Source of the DNA: Auriscalpium vulgare
Lineage: Eukaryota; Basidiomycota; Agaricomycetes; Russulales; Auriscalpiaceae
NCBI GenBank assembly: GCA_019915015.1
Contig: JAHBBC010000010.1
Span: 1,116,001 to 1,180,000, forward strand
Reading direction: 5' to 3'
Length of the DNA stretch: 64,000 bases
Shown: positions 1 through 11,900 of the stretch, one piece after another
Position numbering within the stretch: the first letter of the stretch is position 1
How the letters are laid out: every line of letters begins with the position of its first letter
Notes under the pieces: model-generated
Databases searched by the model: none
Told to the model about the DNA's origin: nothing
What the model saw: only the letters and a program-made list of their open reading frames with translations
Translations under genes and position numbers: made by a program

Positions 1-2019
1 TAGCGCTCACTGGCAGTGTATACCTTGGGATAAATATGTATATCTTGATCAGCAAAATACAGTGCAATAGGATGTTTAGAATCTGTCGGTGCAAATGTGA
101 TGAACCATGTTGGAGCCCCAATATAGCTCATAAGAGCCCACAGTTCATTGCGCTTGTACTTGTTATTTGTTCGTGAGCCTTGTACATGCTGAGCTACATG
201 GTCCAAATCATTGATAATTGCAAAGCATTCCTTCTCTGCCTCTCCATTAGCAGTTTCAAATTCACCATCTACCATTCGCTGAATCATATCATTTAGCACA
301 GCTTCATTTACACCAAGTAGTCGCCTGGCAATATCTGGAAAGGTTGCCTTTTGAGTTAGCAGATACCCTCCAGTATTGCTTCTTTTGATTTGTTCATGAT
401 TAAATGCAATCAGTGGGAACAAAGGCTCTAGTTGGAAGCGTTTGTCATGATACATCAACAGCGCCCGTTTTCGTGCGCTATCACTAATTTTTGAGTACCC
501 ATTCTCATTTCCAATGCCGCCAAGACCATAAGGGAAGAGCCAGGGAAAGGCCTGTGGATAGAGCTGAGGATTATCATATGTGCTCTCTGGTGTATCATTA
601 TGCCCTAGGCCAAGTGCATATCCATTTCTTGAGTTTATATACTGAAGTGCAAGGGCTTTTAACTGTGTGCCAGATTTCTTCTCCAGCTCAGCACCTGTCA
701 GTGTATGCAGAATGAATGGACATTCTCCTTCTACTGTACCTTCTTCATCTTCCGCAGATTTGTTTACCGCCTTGTCTTCAGAGTCTTTCTGTGATGGAGG
801 AATCCGGTAATCTATAATAACTGGAGGCTCATCTTCAGAATAGGTTGCAAGATTTTCATAAGAGATATTGAGGTCTGCATAGTCTGCATGATTGACTTTG
901 AGCCATTCCAGAGCAATAGCGACTTTGTTTCTGCGAACAAGAAATGGTGTTCTCCGATGCTCTCGAGTTGTAGGACGAGTGGGCCCAATATATACAAATG
1001 CCATCACATCATCTAGTTCATCTGCTCGAGGGGGCAAGACACTGTATATCCGTGGCATAGGCATTCCATACATCACTGCATTTGCAACCATTTTGTATTG
1101 ACCAGAGGCTTGCACTTTGATGACACATCCATTTCGACACACTCGGGCAATCAGCATTTTTTCTGTGAAGGACAAACCCTGCAACTGTGGGGGCACCTGC
1201 CCTATCCAATTGCCATTTGCCAAAGCCTGGGAAGGAATCTTTCCTTTCTCCAATACATTCAAGCATGGTTTGCATATCTTTGAACATGACTTGTCAAGAA
1301 TTGGACCTTCTTCTATCAGAATAGGGTCAAGAACAGACTTGCGTTCCACACGAGTAACGGGGTATATGCCGTTTGCATTCACAAGAAGATTATGTTCAAA
1401 ATCTGCTTCTTCTAAGGGAGTCATGGATTTGGATAAGGTCAGTGTTCCACACACCGCACATCCTTCCTCTAGTAAATTTTCCTTGTCAATAGCATCACAG
1501 TAATTTGTTACTATTTTGTGAAGCAGAGATACAGAGGGAGGCTTTGGAGGAAAGACTGCAACAGGCGCTGGCTGGACTTGCATTTGTTTAGCTAATTTTG
1601 TTCTCATCACCTTGGGTTTATCAACCCTGTTAAATTTGAAAAGAGTAGTGGCATCTGTACAAGCGGTACACATATCGGCATGTAACATATGTCCTTCCAT
1701 TAGATTATATATTTTGTTTGTTTTGTCGTTCCATTTGATAGTCAAATTGTGCAGGGCACATACCTCGATGAGCTGAAGCTTGTGCAGTCTAGTTAATTCT
1801 GCTAACGGCATCTTACAGATTATCCAGGATGTGCTATCTTCATAATTGATTGGTAATGTTGAGCCAATATGCTCGCCATGGCTACAAAACTCAAATTGGG
1901 AAAGTTGATGGAATTCATTGGTTGATGCAACAACTTGATATTGGACAAGCTCACTTAGCATCCACAGTGGCTTTTTCTTTCCACCTCCAGTCAACGTATG
2001 GCTTGCTGGTTCGGGAATC
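1..2019 (-). CDS. Helitron Rep-helicase protein, N-terminal part (copy A, cut by window edge)
   Basis: The minus strand is open from about 2019 to base 1 and matches, almost residue for residue, the first ~745 residues of the Helitron protein at 45.5-50.0 kb. Seen: a Cys-rich segment (CTACTDATTL), a CAVCGTL motif, the block NGNWIGQVPPQLQGLSF, and the start of the Helitron-like N domain (YFADQDIHIYPKVY) at the edge. The HUH motif, catalytic tyrosines and helicase would lie to the left of the window. The 5' boundary is placed at a plausible splice acceptor at 2020-2021; an upstream exon within 2020-2110 is possible. No internal stop was seen by eye. It lies on the same strand as D and AB of copy A, mirroring copy B. 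Confidence 0.85.
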
Positions 2020-2778
2020 CTAGTTATATAATTAGACAGATATACTACTATATTTATACACAAATAAACCAGAAATACATATATAATTATATCATAGTGC
2101 ATATTTTCAATGGGTCCTAGTCCTAGTAGTCCTTTGACTTCAAAATGCACCCTAGCAGACGTCCTTTGACGGTCAAACAAATTGGCGAGTGGACGTGCAT
2201 CGTATAATAGTTGCAAAGGATGTCCCATGGTGATGGTTCAGGTGAAAGGGCGCAATGAAATTTTCACCCTGGTTAAGCGACATTTCCTACGGTCACATGA
2301 CCTCTCGGATTTCTCCGTCCCGGTGTCATACTACATGTTGTAGTTTTGAAGATGTTCCAGATAAGGCCTGTATCTTGCGGCAAACCCACTCCCAGTCACC
2401 ACTGCTGTGTGTATTATTACCTCAGTCCACCGACGGCAGATATTCAAGCTACAATTGGTGTTAAGAATGGTGATCGCGAGGGCGGCCCCAGATGCGTCTC
2501 GTCTGGACCCGAGTAAGTTAACTACCCTTTTCAACAACTAAGTGGCTCATAAGCCCTAAGACCTACCCCTAGGTAGCAGGAATATCGGTCAATTATCTTC
2601 CGACCACACTACTGCCTCCCAAGTAACAAACCATATCGTGCCAAGTTGCAGGTTCAAGATTGGCCAACGGCATACATGAATTTTATATATGCCTAAGAAG
2701 GCATATCGAGAAGCACGACAAATGACAGGGCAAATAACCATGAATAGTACACATTTTAAAACAAACATCGCCCGCTGT
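2020..2778. other. Intergenic DNA between Helitron copy A and gene D copy A
   Basis: No convincing gene. The part next to the Helitron is AT-rich (about 2030-2110) and could hold its upstream intron or 5' end. The remainder is unremarkable. The matching interval of copy B carries gene E, of which I see no trace here. Confidence 0.4.
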
Positions 2779-5744
2779 CTATACATAGCCCCCCACAGTG
2801 GCCATGACGTTGGCACCCACAATGCTAAATCCCAAGCCCCACTGTCCGTCGCTCCGCTTGAATTTGTTAGCAGTGAAGAGGACACTGACGAGCGCCTCCC
2901 TGGGAACCTCACCCTGCCAGAGTGGACAAGGCATCTCTGGGCCTTTCTGCCGCGCAATGGACGGAATCCATACATTCGGACGGAAGGTACCATCCGTGGG
3001 GTTGTAGAAGTGCCGGCGGGCATCAAACACGGGCACTGTACAAAAAGGTCAGACATATTCAAAAGCCGTTGGTAGGAGACACTCACCATCATCAGTGGCC
3101 TTGAGCGCAGTGCGGGAGATCCGAGGGTCCATCAGATTATTGGTGCTGCTCCCAACAGCCTTTTTAACGACTGTGCGATTGGTAGTCACTATTGAACAAG
3201 ATATATCAGTAAGACGGCGAAGTGTCAGATTTCGAGGTATTTACCATTGCGCTTGGACTGGGATGTGCGATCAATGCTGCCCATCGCAGTGGTGAACTTG
3301 ATAGCACCAGTGGGAGTGCTCCAATAGATCATGTTGCGGCACCCCAGGAGATGCCCAAACATAGCAAAGCTGCGCTCTGCCTCCCCACCAATGGGAAAGC
3401 CTTCAATGCCGCGCTGGGACTTGGCTGCAGCTGCAAAGCCAACAGTCTGTCCATCTCCACACAAATATGAGTTGTCAAGGAAGACTTGCATCTCAAATAT
3501 GATTGTCTGCCCCGTCTCTGAATTGATCAATCCAAAAGACTCTTGGCCTGCTCGATGGTTTATGGCTACCATCGCAATCTGCGATGTGTCCAAGATGCGA
3601 ACTGGGCGATGGATGTTGGCAGCATCGTCAGAACCCAGACCTATGTAGTCGCAGATCGCACTGTAAAATCTGTAAGCATAAATATTGAATAAAGTAGGCT
3701 TCGCATATACCTATAACTGAGGTTCTGCCCATACTCATCGTCTCGTTTGAAAACAATTAGAGAGGCTGTCGCAATGTTGCCAGTCTGATTCATCGCCACA
3801 TTACTAAAGAGATGCATTAGTTCTAGTAGTAATAATAGTAGTAGATGAAGGACGTACCGAAGTGCTATCAGATGTTTGTAGCACAGATCGGGCTCTAGGT
3901 CTTCTGTCTGCGAGACTTCGTCGTCTTTCATCCAACCCATTCTAAACAAGATGTCAGATCAAGTTAAAATTAGCAAATGTGTCGCTCACCCGTCATCTTG
4001 ATTTTCAGCGGCGCCTTCATTGCCACTGGGAGATATACCAGCAGTCGTGGAAGGCTGCAGAGGCACAACAGTAGACTGCTCAGGCGCGATGGTGACGGAC
4101 ATGTCAGGCAATATGTTGACATTGAAGGATGCCACAGTCGATGAAGATGAGGTACTGTTTGCTTTAAAGACGTCCGATGTTGGGGAGAGGAATGGGGCCT
4201 GAGCCGGGTCGAATGGACTAGAGGGCCAAGCAATATAAGGCGAGATAGGCGAAGGAGGGTTGGCAGGAGGTTCATCAGGCGTAGGAGATGAATGCATGCT
4301 AGAGTTACATGGTGTTAGTATGAATTGTATGCCAGAGGGACGGGACACACATTGGCACAGCCGCCTTCTTCTTTCCGTTGACTTTGGCCTTGCGCACCTG
4401 CTCCAGGAGGAACTTCTTGTGAGCTGCTTCATCCTCATCCTCAGTGTCTGTGATGGCCGTCGGCGCCAGCATGGAGTCGCTGGAAGATGCCCCCGCTTGA
4501 CTACGCGAGGGTGTCTTAGGGTAGCGCTTTTTACTGGAAGGTGATATTAGTCACGTATGCATACTGAAATTTGCGCAACATACATAGGCGACAACTCCAC
4601 ATCTTCCTTGTTCTTGAAATGGACCTGAGGCCCAAAGCTGAGAACATAAAGAGTTAGTCATATAGAAAATGAAATGATATGGGCAACGTACACATCGTCA
4701 CTCGAAGCAATGAAGTCATTGAAACCTTCAAAGTCTGACGCATCGAAGTCAGAAAACTCAACGTCAGTCAGACCATCTTTGGCGTCGTCAGACTCTTCTG
4801 CCATGTTGTCAATAAACAGGCTGGTCTGTTTTTTGCCCTTCGGTGGTCCTCCTGTGCTGCATGGAATGTAAGTCTATGTTGCCGGCCATCTATATATTGA
4901 AGACAACTCACCGAACACCCATGCGATCCTTCCGAGTCTCCTTGGACTGAAGAGAGCTTGGCGCCAGCAAAAATGGGCTCCTGCAATACATGTGTCAGTT
5001 GTTGGTGTTGCATATGAGTAATGGAGAGGACATACAGAAGCTTAGCAGGCTCCGCAACCTTAGTCTTGGCCTTGCGCGGCGCTCCTGGAATGGCAGACTT
5101 CCCCTCCAGGGACCTAGTCCCAGATCAGTTGTCAAGGCCTATGTAAAATAAATAAAGGACGCACGGAGGAGTCAACTTCTGCAAAGCAGCGTTGTCTGCA
5201 TCCATGGGAACATCGTTAGGTGCAGGTATCACCGTGGGCTTCTTGACGCGCCTATACAAGTATATCAGCATATCAAACATCAATATATATACGAAAAACA
5301 CACCTCGCTGGCACAATGGACTGCTTTTTGGCAGCACACTTGACGGTCGGAGAGGACAGCAAAACAAAGCCCTCATCGTCAGATGAGGCGCTAAAGGCAT
5401 GTCAGACAATCAGCGTTACAAAGTATCGTTCAGCACACCTTTGCACAATGTAATCCGCCATCTCATCATCAGAGAGCTCGATGACAGAAGGTGTGGACAC
5501 CGCCTTGACACCTCGAGCCTTAGACTTAGCCAGCTTGGGAACCGTGACAGACAACTTGGGTGGCGCAGGCGCCCCCGACGCCGCAGAGGCAGCAAGCATG
5601 GCACTATATGAGAGGGATATCTTAGTCAAGGTAGAAAGCAATAAACAAATACTAAGATACTTGCCGTGTCGTGCGTCCAAGGAAGGGCTGGGCGGCCTTG
5701 CGACCAGCGATCTTGGAGATTTTCGCGGATTTAACAGGGGCCAT
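2779..5744 (-). CDS. Cassette gene D, copy A: unknown protein with conserved C-terminal beta-rich region
   Basis: Many short exons, starting at ATG 5744 (MAPVKSAKISK) and ending with stop 2779-2781 (VMATVGGYV). The first two thirds are low-complexity Ser/Pro/Lys-rich and acidic, probably disordered and nuclear. The C-terminal ~250 residues are conserved with the copy at 41.3-44.3 kb: blocks VFLDNSYLCGDGQTVG, FAMFGHLLGCRNMIYWSTP, FDARRHFYNPTDG, RPNVWIPSIARQKG and WGLGFSIVG. The final block resembles the closing strands of an OB-fold single-strand DNA-binding domain, but this is a guess from pattern alone. It is divergent from gene C with about 1.4 kb between start codons. I do not recognise the family. 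Exon edges are approximate. Confidence 0.7.
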
Positions 5745-7172
5745 TGGATATGAGTGATGAGCGGATGAAGCAAGAGCACAGGGGCAAGAGTAGGGGTAGG
5801 CGGGTGGGTAGTCTGCGTGTGGGGGCAAACTGGCTCTCCAGCGACGCTGCTGCTCCCTTTTATACAGGACAGACAGACGCGCAGTATCATCTGTGAGAAC
5901 ATCGACTTGGAGAAAATTGAGCTGGTAGTATGCCCACCAAGCTTACTACAAACATATTACCCAGACAAGGGCTGTACGTATCGGTCAAAGAGATGCAAAT
6001 CTGTTGGGGGAGGCCCCCGGGCGTATGCTGCCATGTGCAATGAGTACGGCAGAGAGCATCCCTGAGTGTTGCCAACCGGAGCGTTCTTCAGCCGGACCTA
6101 GCGTATCTGCGATTTGGGGTGGACGGCGGAGTAATACTGCAGAAAAACACTGTGGTATGGGATGAGGACTAGCTTAGGAACGTGCATCAAGCGCCTTAGC
6201 TGCGCGGTCAGGAGACCGACGCGTCCTAGGGCCACCAACGCGTAGGCGCTGTCCCAATTTTGGTCACGGAACCAACGGCCGATAGGATGGACACAAGTTA
6301 AGCGCTGTCAACGCGGTCAGGAGACTGACGCGTTGCAGGGACACAAACGCGTACGCGCTGTCTCAGGGATGCGACAGCCGATATGACCGCAACTCCGCAA
6401 CAGGGTTATAGATGAAGCAGCTATGGATGTAAACACGTACGCGTCACTTTAACTCCGCCCAGGTACAAAGACAGTGCTTCGCAGGATAGGCGTGCATCAG
6501 TAGAAGCATCATAAAGCTAAAAGCCTCTTTGTAGTGTAGCATATCAGCATCGCAGCCTCCCAAATCAGGAAATAATGCGAGTGACAAGTGAGAAGTTCAG
6601 ATAGTAGGAAATACAAAGGGCAGAACAAAAGCCAAGCCAGTACCAGGCAAGCGAGCAGCATTTGTCAGGCGAGATTGCGCACCGGTGACCTGGAAGCAAT
6701 CGCGCCCTCAGATCTCGTCGGTTATGGATGTCAGATGCAAAACATTGAGCGGAGTATTCATGTGACCGGGATGCTTAGAAATGGGACCAGGCAGGGTACC
6801 GGAGTATGTCCATCCCTGCAGAGACGAAGTGGGACATGTCCGCCACGGAGAAGGCAGCAGATGAGATCTCATCCGGTTGGAATCGAACTGCTCGTCGTGA
6901 GATGCGATGGCAGTTCAAGGGTGTGCATTGGCAGACTGAAACGCAGTTGTCAGGTACCCAAAGAAAAGCAAATACCTGCATACGCAATGCATGTAACAAT
7001 ATCCGTAAACCGGCGGCCGATGCCTGGAACATCCGAAATGCACGGTGTAGGCCTGTCTTTGGATCATCAGCATGGAGCGCATCTACGAAAAGGTCTTAAC
7101 GTCCACTTCGTCCATTTTTCCCCCCTCAACTCCTTCCGCCTCGCATCTCATCCATCGCCGACGTCGTTCACA
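5745..7172. promoter_or_regulatory. Divergent intergenic region between genes D and C (copy A)
   Basis: This 1.4-kb region separates two start codons on opposite strands and so must hold both promoters. It contains two direct repeats spaced 109 bp apart, each carrying the half-sites GCGGTCAGGAGAC and GACGCGT plus an AACGCGTA(G/C)GCGCTGTC box. ACGCGT, the core of fungal MBF/MluI cell-cycle boxes, recurs several times (6220-6430). No convincing gene is present. Confidence 0.55.
6202..6332. promoter_or_regulatory. Two copies of a near-palindromic CGCGGTCAGGAGAC-type motif
   Basis: Copies lie at 6202-6225 and 6310-6332. The second reads AACGCGGTCAG, GA, then GACTGACGCG, an imperfect inverted repeat with AACGCG(G)TCAG facing CTGACGCGTT. 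Bases 6310-6332 are the exact reverse complement of 40792-40814 in cassette B, although the surrounding intergenic DNA is hardly alignable. The likely role is binding of a cassette- or host-encoded regulator, or a replication or transposition protein. Confidence 0.6.
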
Positions 7173-8435
7173 ATGTCCTCCACAGACTTGGTCATATTCC
7201 TATCGCATCCTGACTGCCGTGCGCCGTCTCTCTCTTGGCTCAGCCTGTGGTCTACTTGCTAATGTGTCAGTATAGTAAAGCATGTACATGCCATGCTGGC
7301 AGACTTCCATGCTCGCCGCAACCCTCATGAGCAACTTACCGCTGTGCGTATCACAACTAAATTGCTGATGTTTGTGTTATTGATGTGCCCTAGGGGAGTG
7401 AGACGCCTGGACTCACCTATACCAGGAACGGCACGGACATTGCGTACATCCTGCAGAAGGATGTAACAGGAGAGACGTACGAGGCGGTCTTTGAAGTACA
7501 GGGTGTCCTTACGGACTTCGACTTGCCGCCAGTCACGGAAAGAAATCAGTACGTGAACCACATCTACAATTCATCAATGCGATCCTCACATCACAGTCTC
7601 AGACTCATGCCGAAGCCAGCTTGGGCCAAGCAGGCTGTCAAGATATGCGGTCTGGGCTCCCCGGTCTTTGACTCGTCGATTCGTGGCATAAGGACTCTTG
7701 GAGGTAAACTTGCGTCCCTTTACAAGGTTGGCGCTCTACAAGAGTGGTCTCCATCAGTGATCGGGGAATGGCCGAGCCTTGATTTTGCAACTCGCTATGT
7801 CACACCGCACGCATTTGCGAAGGGCCAACAGGCTGTCCCTTTCTCCAAGGATGTTGACCCTCAAGGCCTCTTGTTGAAGACCACGTCATCGGTGGGCGTT
7901 CATCTTGAAGACAATCAAGTACTGTACTATGAGGCACAACACAATGAGTACGTTGTTGTCGTGCTTTCATTCACCCCTCAGTACTCACCAGGACGCACAG
8001 CGATAATAAAGTTATCTATCACCCGATTGATCCAGCTGTCATACGCATTGGGCAGATCGTGCAGCTCCAGGTTGCTTTCACGTCAGTCCCGCTATGGGGG
8101 AAGAAGGGTCAGCATCAACTTGCCTGTAAACTGAGGTCAATTGCAATACTTGATCGTAATATTCAAGAGGTGCGTCTGGTTATCTCTATACCCTTTGCCT
8201 TGCCTAATATATGTCCTAGGCGTTTCAGTTGTCTGAGCATATACGTGTGCACCGTCCGTTGATGCAACGCATCCCAGCGGTTCCCAAACGTAGGGTGGGG
8301 TATGCGACCCCCGTTGCCAAGCGTACAAAGATGAGAGATTCTCCTGCAGACGGCAGTTCACCGATGGCCGTCGAGCAAGATATGGTGGGGCTATCGCTGG
8401 CGCAGGATAAAGAGAATAGTCCTATATCTTCGTAG
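7173..8435 (+). CDS. Cassette gene C, copy A: conserved protein of unknown function
   Basis: The start is ATG 7173 (MSSTDLVIFLSHPDC), matching MSPSDLTTFLANPDC in copy B; the end is TAG 8433-8435. Exons are separated by ~50-bp introns (for example 7340-7394 and after VTERNQ). Conserved blocks in order: DIAYILQKDVTGE, EAVFEVQGVLTDFDLPPVT, LMPKPAWAKQAVKICGLG, GEWPSLDFATRYVTPHAF, DPAVIRIGQIVQLQVAFTSV, LWGKKGQHQLACKLRS, and the tail SSPMAVEQDM.GLSLAQDKE. Over a 120-residue stretch I count 21 differences from copy B, mostly conservative, while third codon positions vary freely; this suggests purifying selection. No known domain is recognised; the GQIVQLQV...KLRS part could be a beta-barrel. Confidence 0.75.
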
Positions 8436-8939
8436 TATGTCTTGATCAATCTATTGGGTACAACGCACGTTGCGAAGAAGACCTTCATAAGCAAAGATAA
8501 GATAACGCAACTGACGGGGGAGCCCACCGGTGTGTCAATGGATACCGCTAGCAGGTAGCAAATACGAGGCTCCGTGGCACGGCGGCAGCGGCCCCACCAA
8601 GAAGAGTGTGATCATGAGTAGTTCATCATGGGCTGCCCGATGGACTGAAAGTCCACCGGAAAGAGTGTCTGAAAAGACACTCAACTGCACGTGAAATGCT
8701 AATGAGGAGTAAATAGGGTGTCAGGGTACAAAATATAGACACTTACTGATTGTTAATACAGCGTTGCCGCGGAAGAGGAGGCCGTGTCAATGTATCGTAA
8801 ATGGCGGCAGATGCTTGCGTCAGCCAACCCACCGTACCAGCATAAGTACTCACCTCGCGGATGGACGTTCCCTTCATTACAGATATGGAGACGTAGAATG
8901 GTACACATATGGCTACATATACGGACAACATACCGTATA
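8436..8939. other. Intergenic region with twin hairpins between genes C and AB (copy A)
   Basis: There is no gene here. It lies between the 3' ends of convergent genes C and AB. It contains two stem-loops (8637-8659 and 8663-8682) that recur elsewhere in the window. Confidence 0.45.
8637..8682. repeat. Twin hairpin element (member of a dispersed family)
   Basis: Hairpin 1 has stem TGGACT/AGTCCA with loop GAA, extended by CCG/CGG. Hairpin 2 has the 8-bp stem GAGTGTCT/AGACACTC with a GAAA loop. Related copies are at 24876-24920 (both hairpins) and 21935-21950 (hairpin 2). Base changes between copies partly preserve pairing. Confidence 0.5.
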
Positions 8940-11900
8940 CTACAAGTCGAGCAAGCGATACTGCGGGCCGTGTAATCGACTAATCTTGCAAAGGGTATGC
9001 TCTGCTGTTATTACGTCCCATCCCATATGTGACCGCTGCTCAGGTGTAAGTGCAGATGAAACCAGCTCAAAGAAGGTACGGAACGCCCATTGAACATGTT
9101 GCACAGGTGGCTTGGCGGCCTGGAAGTCTGTGAACGCTGGGTCAACAAGCTCCAGCAGTTGAAGGCCAGAAAGTGCGCCCTTGGCGATGTGATGGATGAC
9201 CCGCCCCATTTCATCGACGTCAGGCATGGCCACAATGCCAGTGTACACATAGTCCGCGGCAACCAGGTAACCAATAAGGTCGCCACATTGTGGATATGCT
9301 CGCCGCGCTCCTCCTGACGGTGACGGCTCCATCCGAATAACTTCACGGTAGAACTCCGAAAAGTTGATTGGATCGGTAGTGAGATCGGCCAAATGAAAAT
9401 CGAAAGGAATGCCGGAGGATCCAGTGCGGTCCCAAAGCACTGAGACGTTCATGAGCGGACGATTTGTGGCGCTTCCATATATCATAGCGTCAACAAAATA
9501 TTTTGCGCCAAAGGATGCGACCATGAGTGCGTGGTCATTTGTGAGCTTGTCGGGTTGATCAAAGAAGATGGGGTGATCGAACATGTAGCCGCTGCCAAAG
9601 AGTATGGTCCGGAAGACCAATGCGCTGAAAAATCCTTTGCGTGTGCGCGCATGTTCTGGGGCGTAAGGACCATGCACTGTTCGCGCCCGTCGCACACCAG
9701 GTGCCTTCTCCCGGAATGGAAGCAATTTGTCCAGGTGTTTCCCAATCTCCTTCACAAGATTTCGGTCGCGTAAATCATTATCATGAGGAGCGCGCGCAAG
9801 GGAAGTGAAGCCTGAAGTCGGTGCATCAATGAGGTACTCCATCTTCTTCAATAGTTCCACAGCTCGCTCGACGTAAGGGAACATTTCAATTGTTGCCTCG
9901 ATTGTGTTGATGTTGATACCAGATGGTGGTGGTGGTGGCTGCTGTGGATGCTGCGAAGGTGGTGGTGGTGGTGGCGGCGGCGGTTGCCCCGGGTGCCCAC
10001 GGCGTAACCGGGGTCGAGCCGAGCTGGAGGCCGTTGTTGACGCAATAGCATTGCGATTGCGTGATTGTCCCCCTGAACCCGAGGCCTCTGTTGGCGGTAA
10101 GGCGACAGGCGACCTGCCACCGCTGCTGAAAAACGCCTCCTGCTCCACGGAAAGTGAAGACGGCCCGCTGGCACCAGCAGCCCGAGTCATGTACGCAATC
10201 AAACGCATAGCAGCCGCTTCCTGAGAGTCAACCACCATCATTGGCAATGCAACCATCTGTACCAAGAGAGGCATGAGGTTATGCGGTGTGAATGGGCGAC
10301 TAGACGGACGGGCATTGATGATTTTTGGAAGTCCGTGCCAATACATGTGGAAAGCAGCGTTGAGGAAGAAGACATCCGCCGTGAAAAATTGACGCATGGC
10401 GGCAACAAGCCATGCCTGTGCGCGGCAGACTTTGATAGGCTGAGGGAAGCCGAGCCACGTAGAAAGGACATCAACCATAATATTGTAGACATGTCGCTGG
10501 TGGTTAAATGCACTGCTGTGAAGCGGGTCTGTATCGCGTCTTGGAATCTGGATGGTGTATACGCCGGCGGGAAAGCATGGGTGGTAGTCGCGGGGAGTGA
10601 TCTCGGCAGTCTCCGTGCGCAGCGTGATGAGGGTTGAGATTTTGGTGGCAAGCATGGACAAACGGTCAGAGGATGGTGCAAACACAGCCTGCGCGTAGCG
10701 CAGGCAAAGCGACTCGAGCCAATTGCACAGCAGAGCATGATTCTCCATGATCAGGGCTTTCATATGGCGAAGGTCGAGGTCACCAGCCGCCTGCACGGCT
10801 AACAGCTGCTGCCACCCTTCCCAGGCGGGTGCGATTGCGCTGATTGTGTCTTCATGCGTCCAGTGTTTGGAGCTGAGTTCGTTGTGCGCGGCGGTTAATC
10901 GAGATGCAGCCTGGCGCACGGTGATGTGAACTGATGGGGAATCCATGGAACGGAAAGTGGTTGCAACAGAAGAAGCCTCCTGGAACAGACTCGCAAACGA
11001 AAATGATGTTGAGCCTGGGGAGAAAGTCAGTGAGATGCATGCCACACTTTACAGGACGATAGCGGCACGTACCTGCGGTAATTTGAGCGAGAGGTGTTTC
11101 CAAGACTTCATCTCGAGTGATGTTCAATGGGTTTGCCAAAGGTTGGACCATCCCAGTGACCGCCAGTGTCAACCCAGCGTCTTGCGCAATAGCTGTTGTT
11201 GACAGACTGGAGGCTAACAAGGAAACAAGGTCGGTGTGATTTTGTGGCGAATCTTTGATGGTTGTCTTAGATATACAAAGAAGCAACAGCAGCATGGAAC
11301 GCACCACGGTCATTATCAGTGTTGCCCTGCGAGTAGCGAGCCACACGCATGTGATCTTCGCCAGTTGTCTGCTTATCTTGTGCTTCAGCCCCTCGCTTGC
11401 GCTTTCGAGGAGACACAGAGAGTGTTGTGCTGGTCGCCATGCTAGCCTTCGCCATTGCCGTCTCCAATTTTGACATATCCGTGGACTTCAATACACTGTT
11501 GGAGACGCGGGTTGAAGAGTCTGTGAAAGAACAAGGCAATAAGTCCTTCAAGAATTCACACGGACACGAAAGGCACTCACTGGTAGGCACGCTCACAATA
11601 GGGGAGGCATCTGTGACATCATCATCGACAGGGTCCGCTGATTTCATGGTCCCTGTGAAAACATGAGTATCTAACAAGGCACAGAAAAAGTCGGCCGACA
11701 TACTCGAGTTGAACACATGCGTCGCGGGCCGGCCGCCAGTGCGTTCGCATACAGGACTTGCCTCGGTTGCAATAAGCAGTGTCTTCATTCGCACGCCGTC
11801 TTGATGGCAGAATGGAATGAATAGACGGCACCTAGCGTTGTAGGCTTTGCATATTGCCGAGGCGTCACGACGCGCGATAGCACGAGAATGTGATGGATCT

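Noticed and set aside
491..715. Plus-strand frame opposite the Helitron, also seen opposite the second copy (47067-47288 minus)
   Set aside because: Shadow of the conserved Rep coding strand; similarity follows from sense conservation.
8637..8682. Twin hairpin as a hammerhead or twister ribozyme
   Set aside because: Lacks the CUGAUGA core of hammerheads and the conserved loops of twister; only simple stem-loops are visible.
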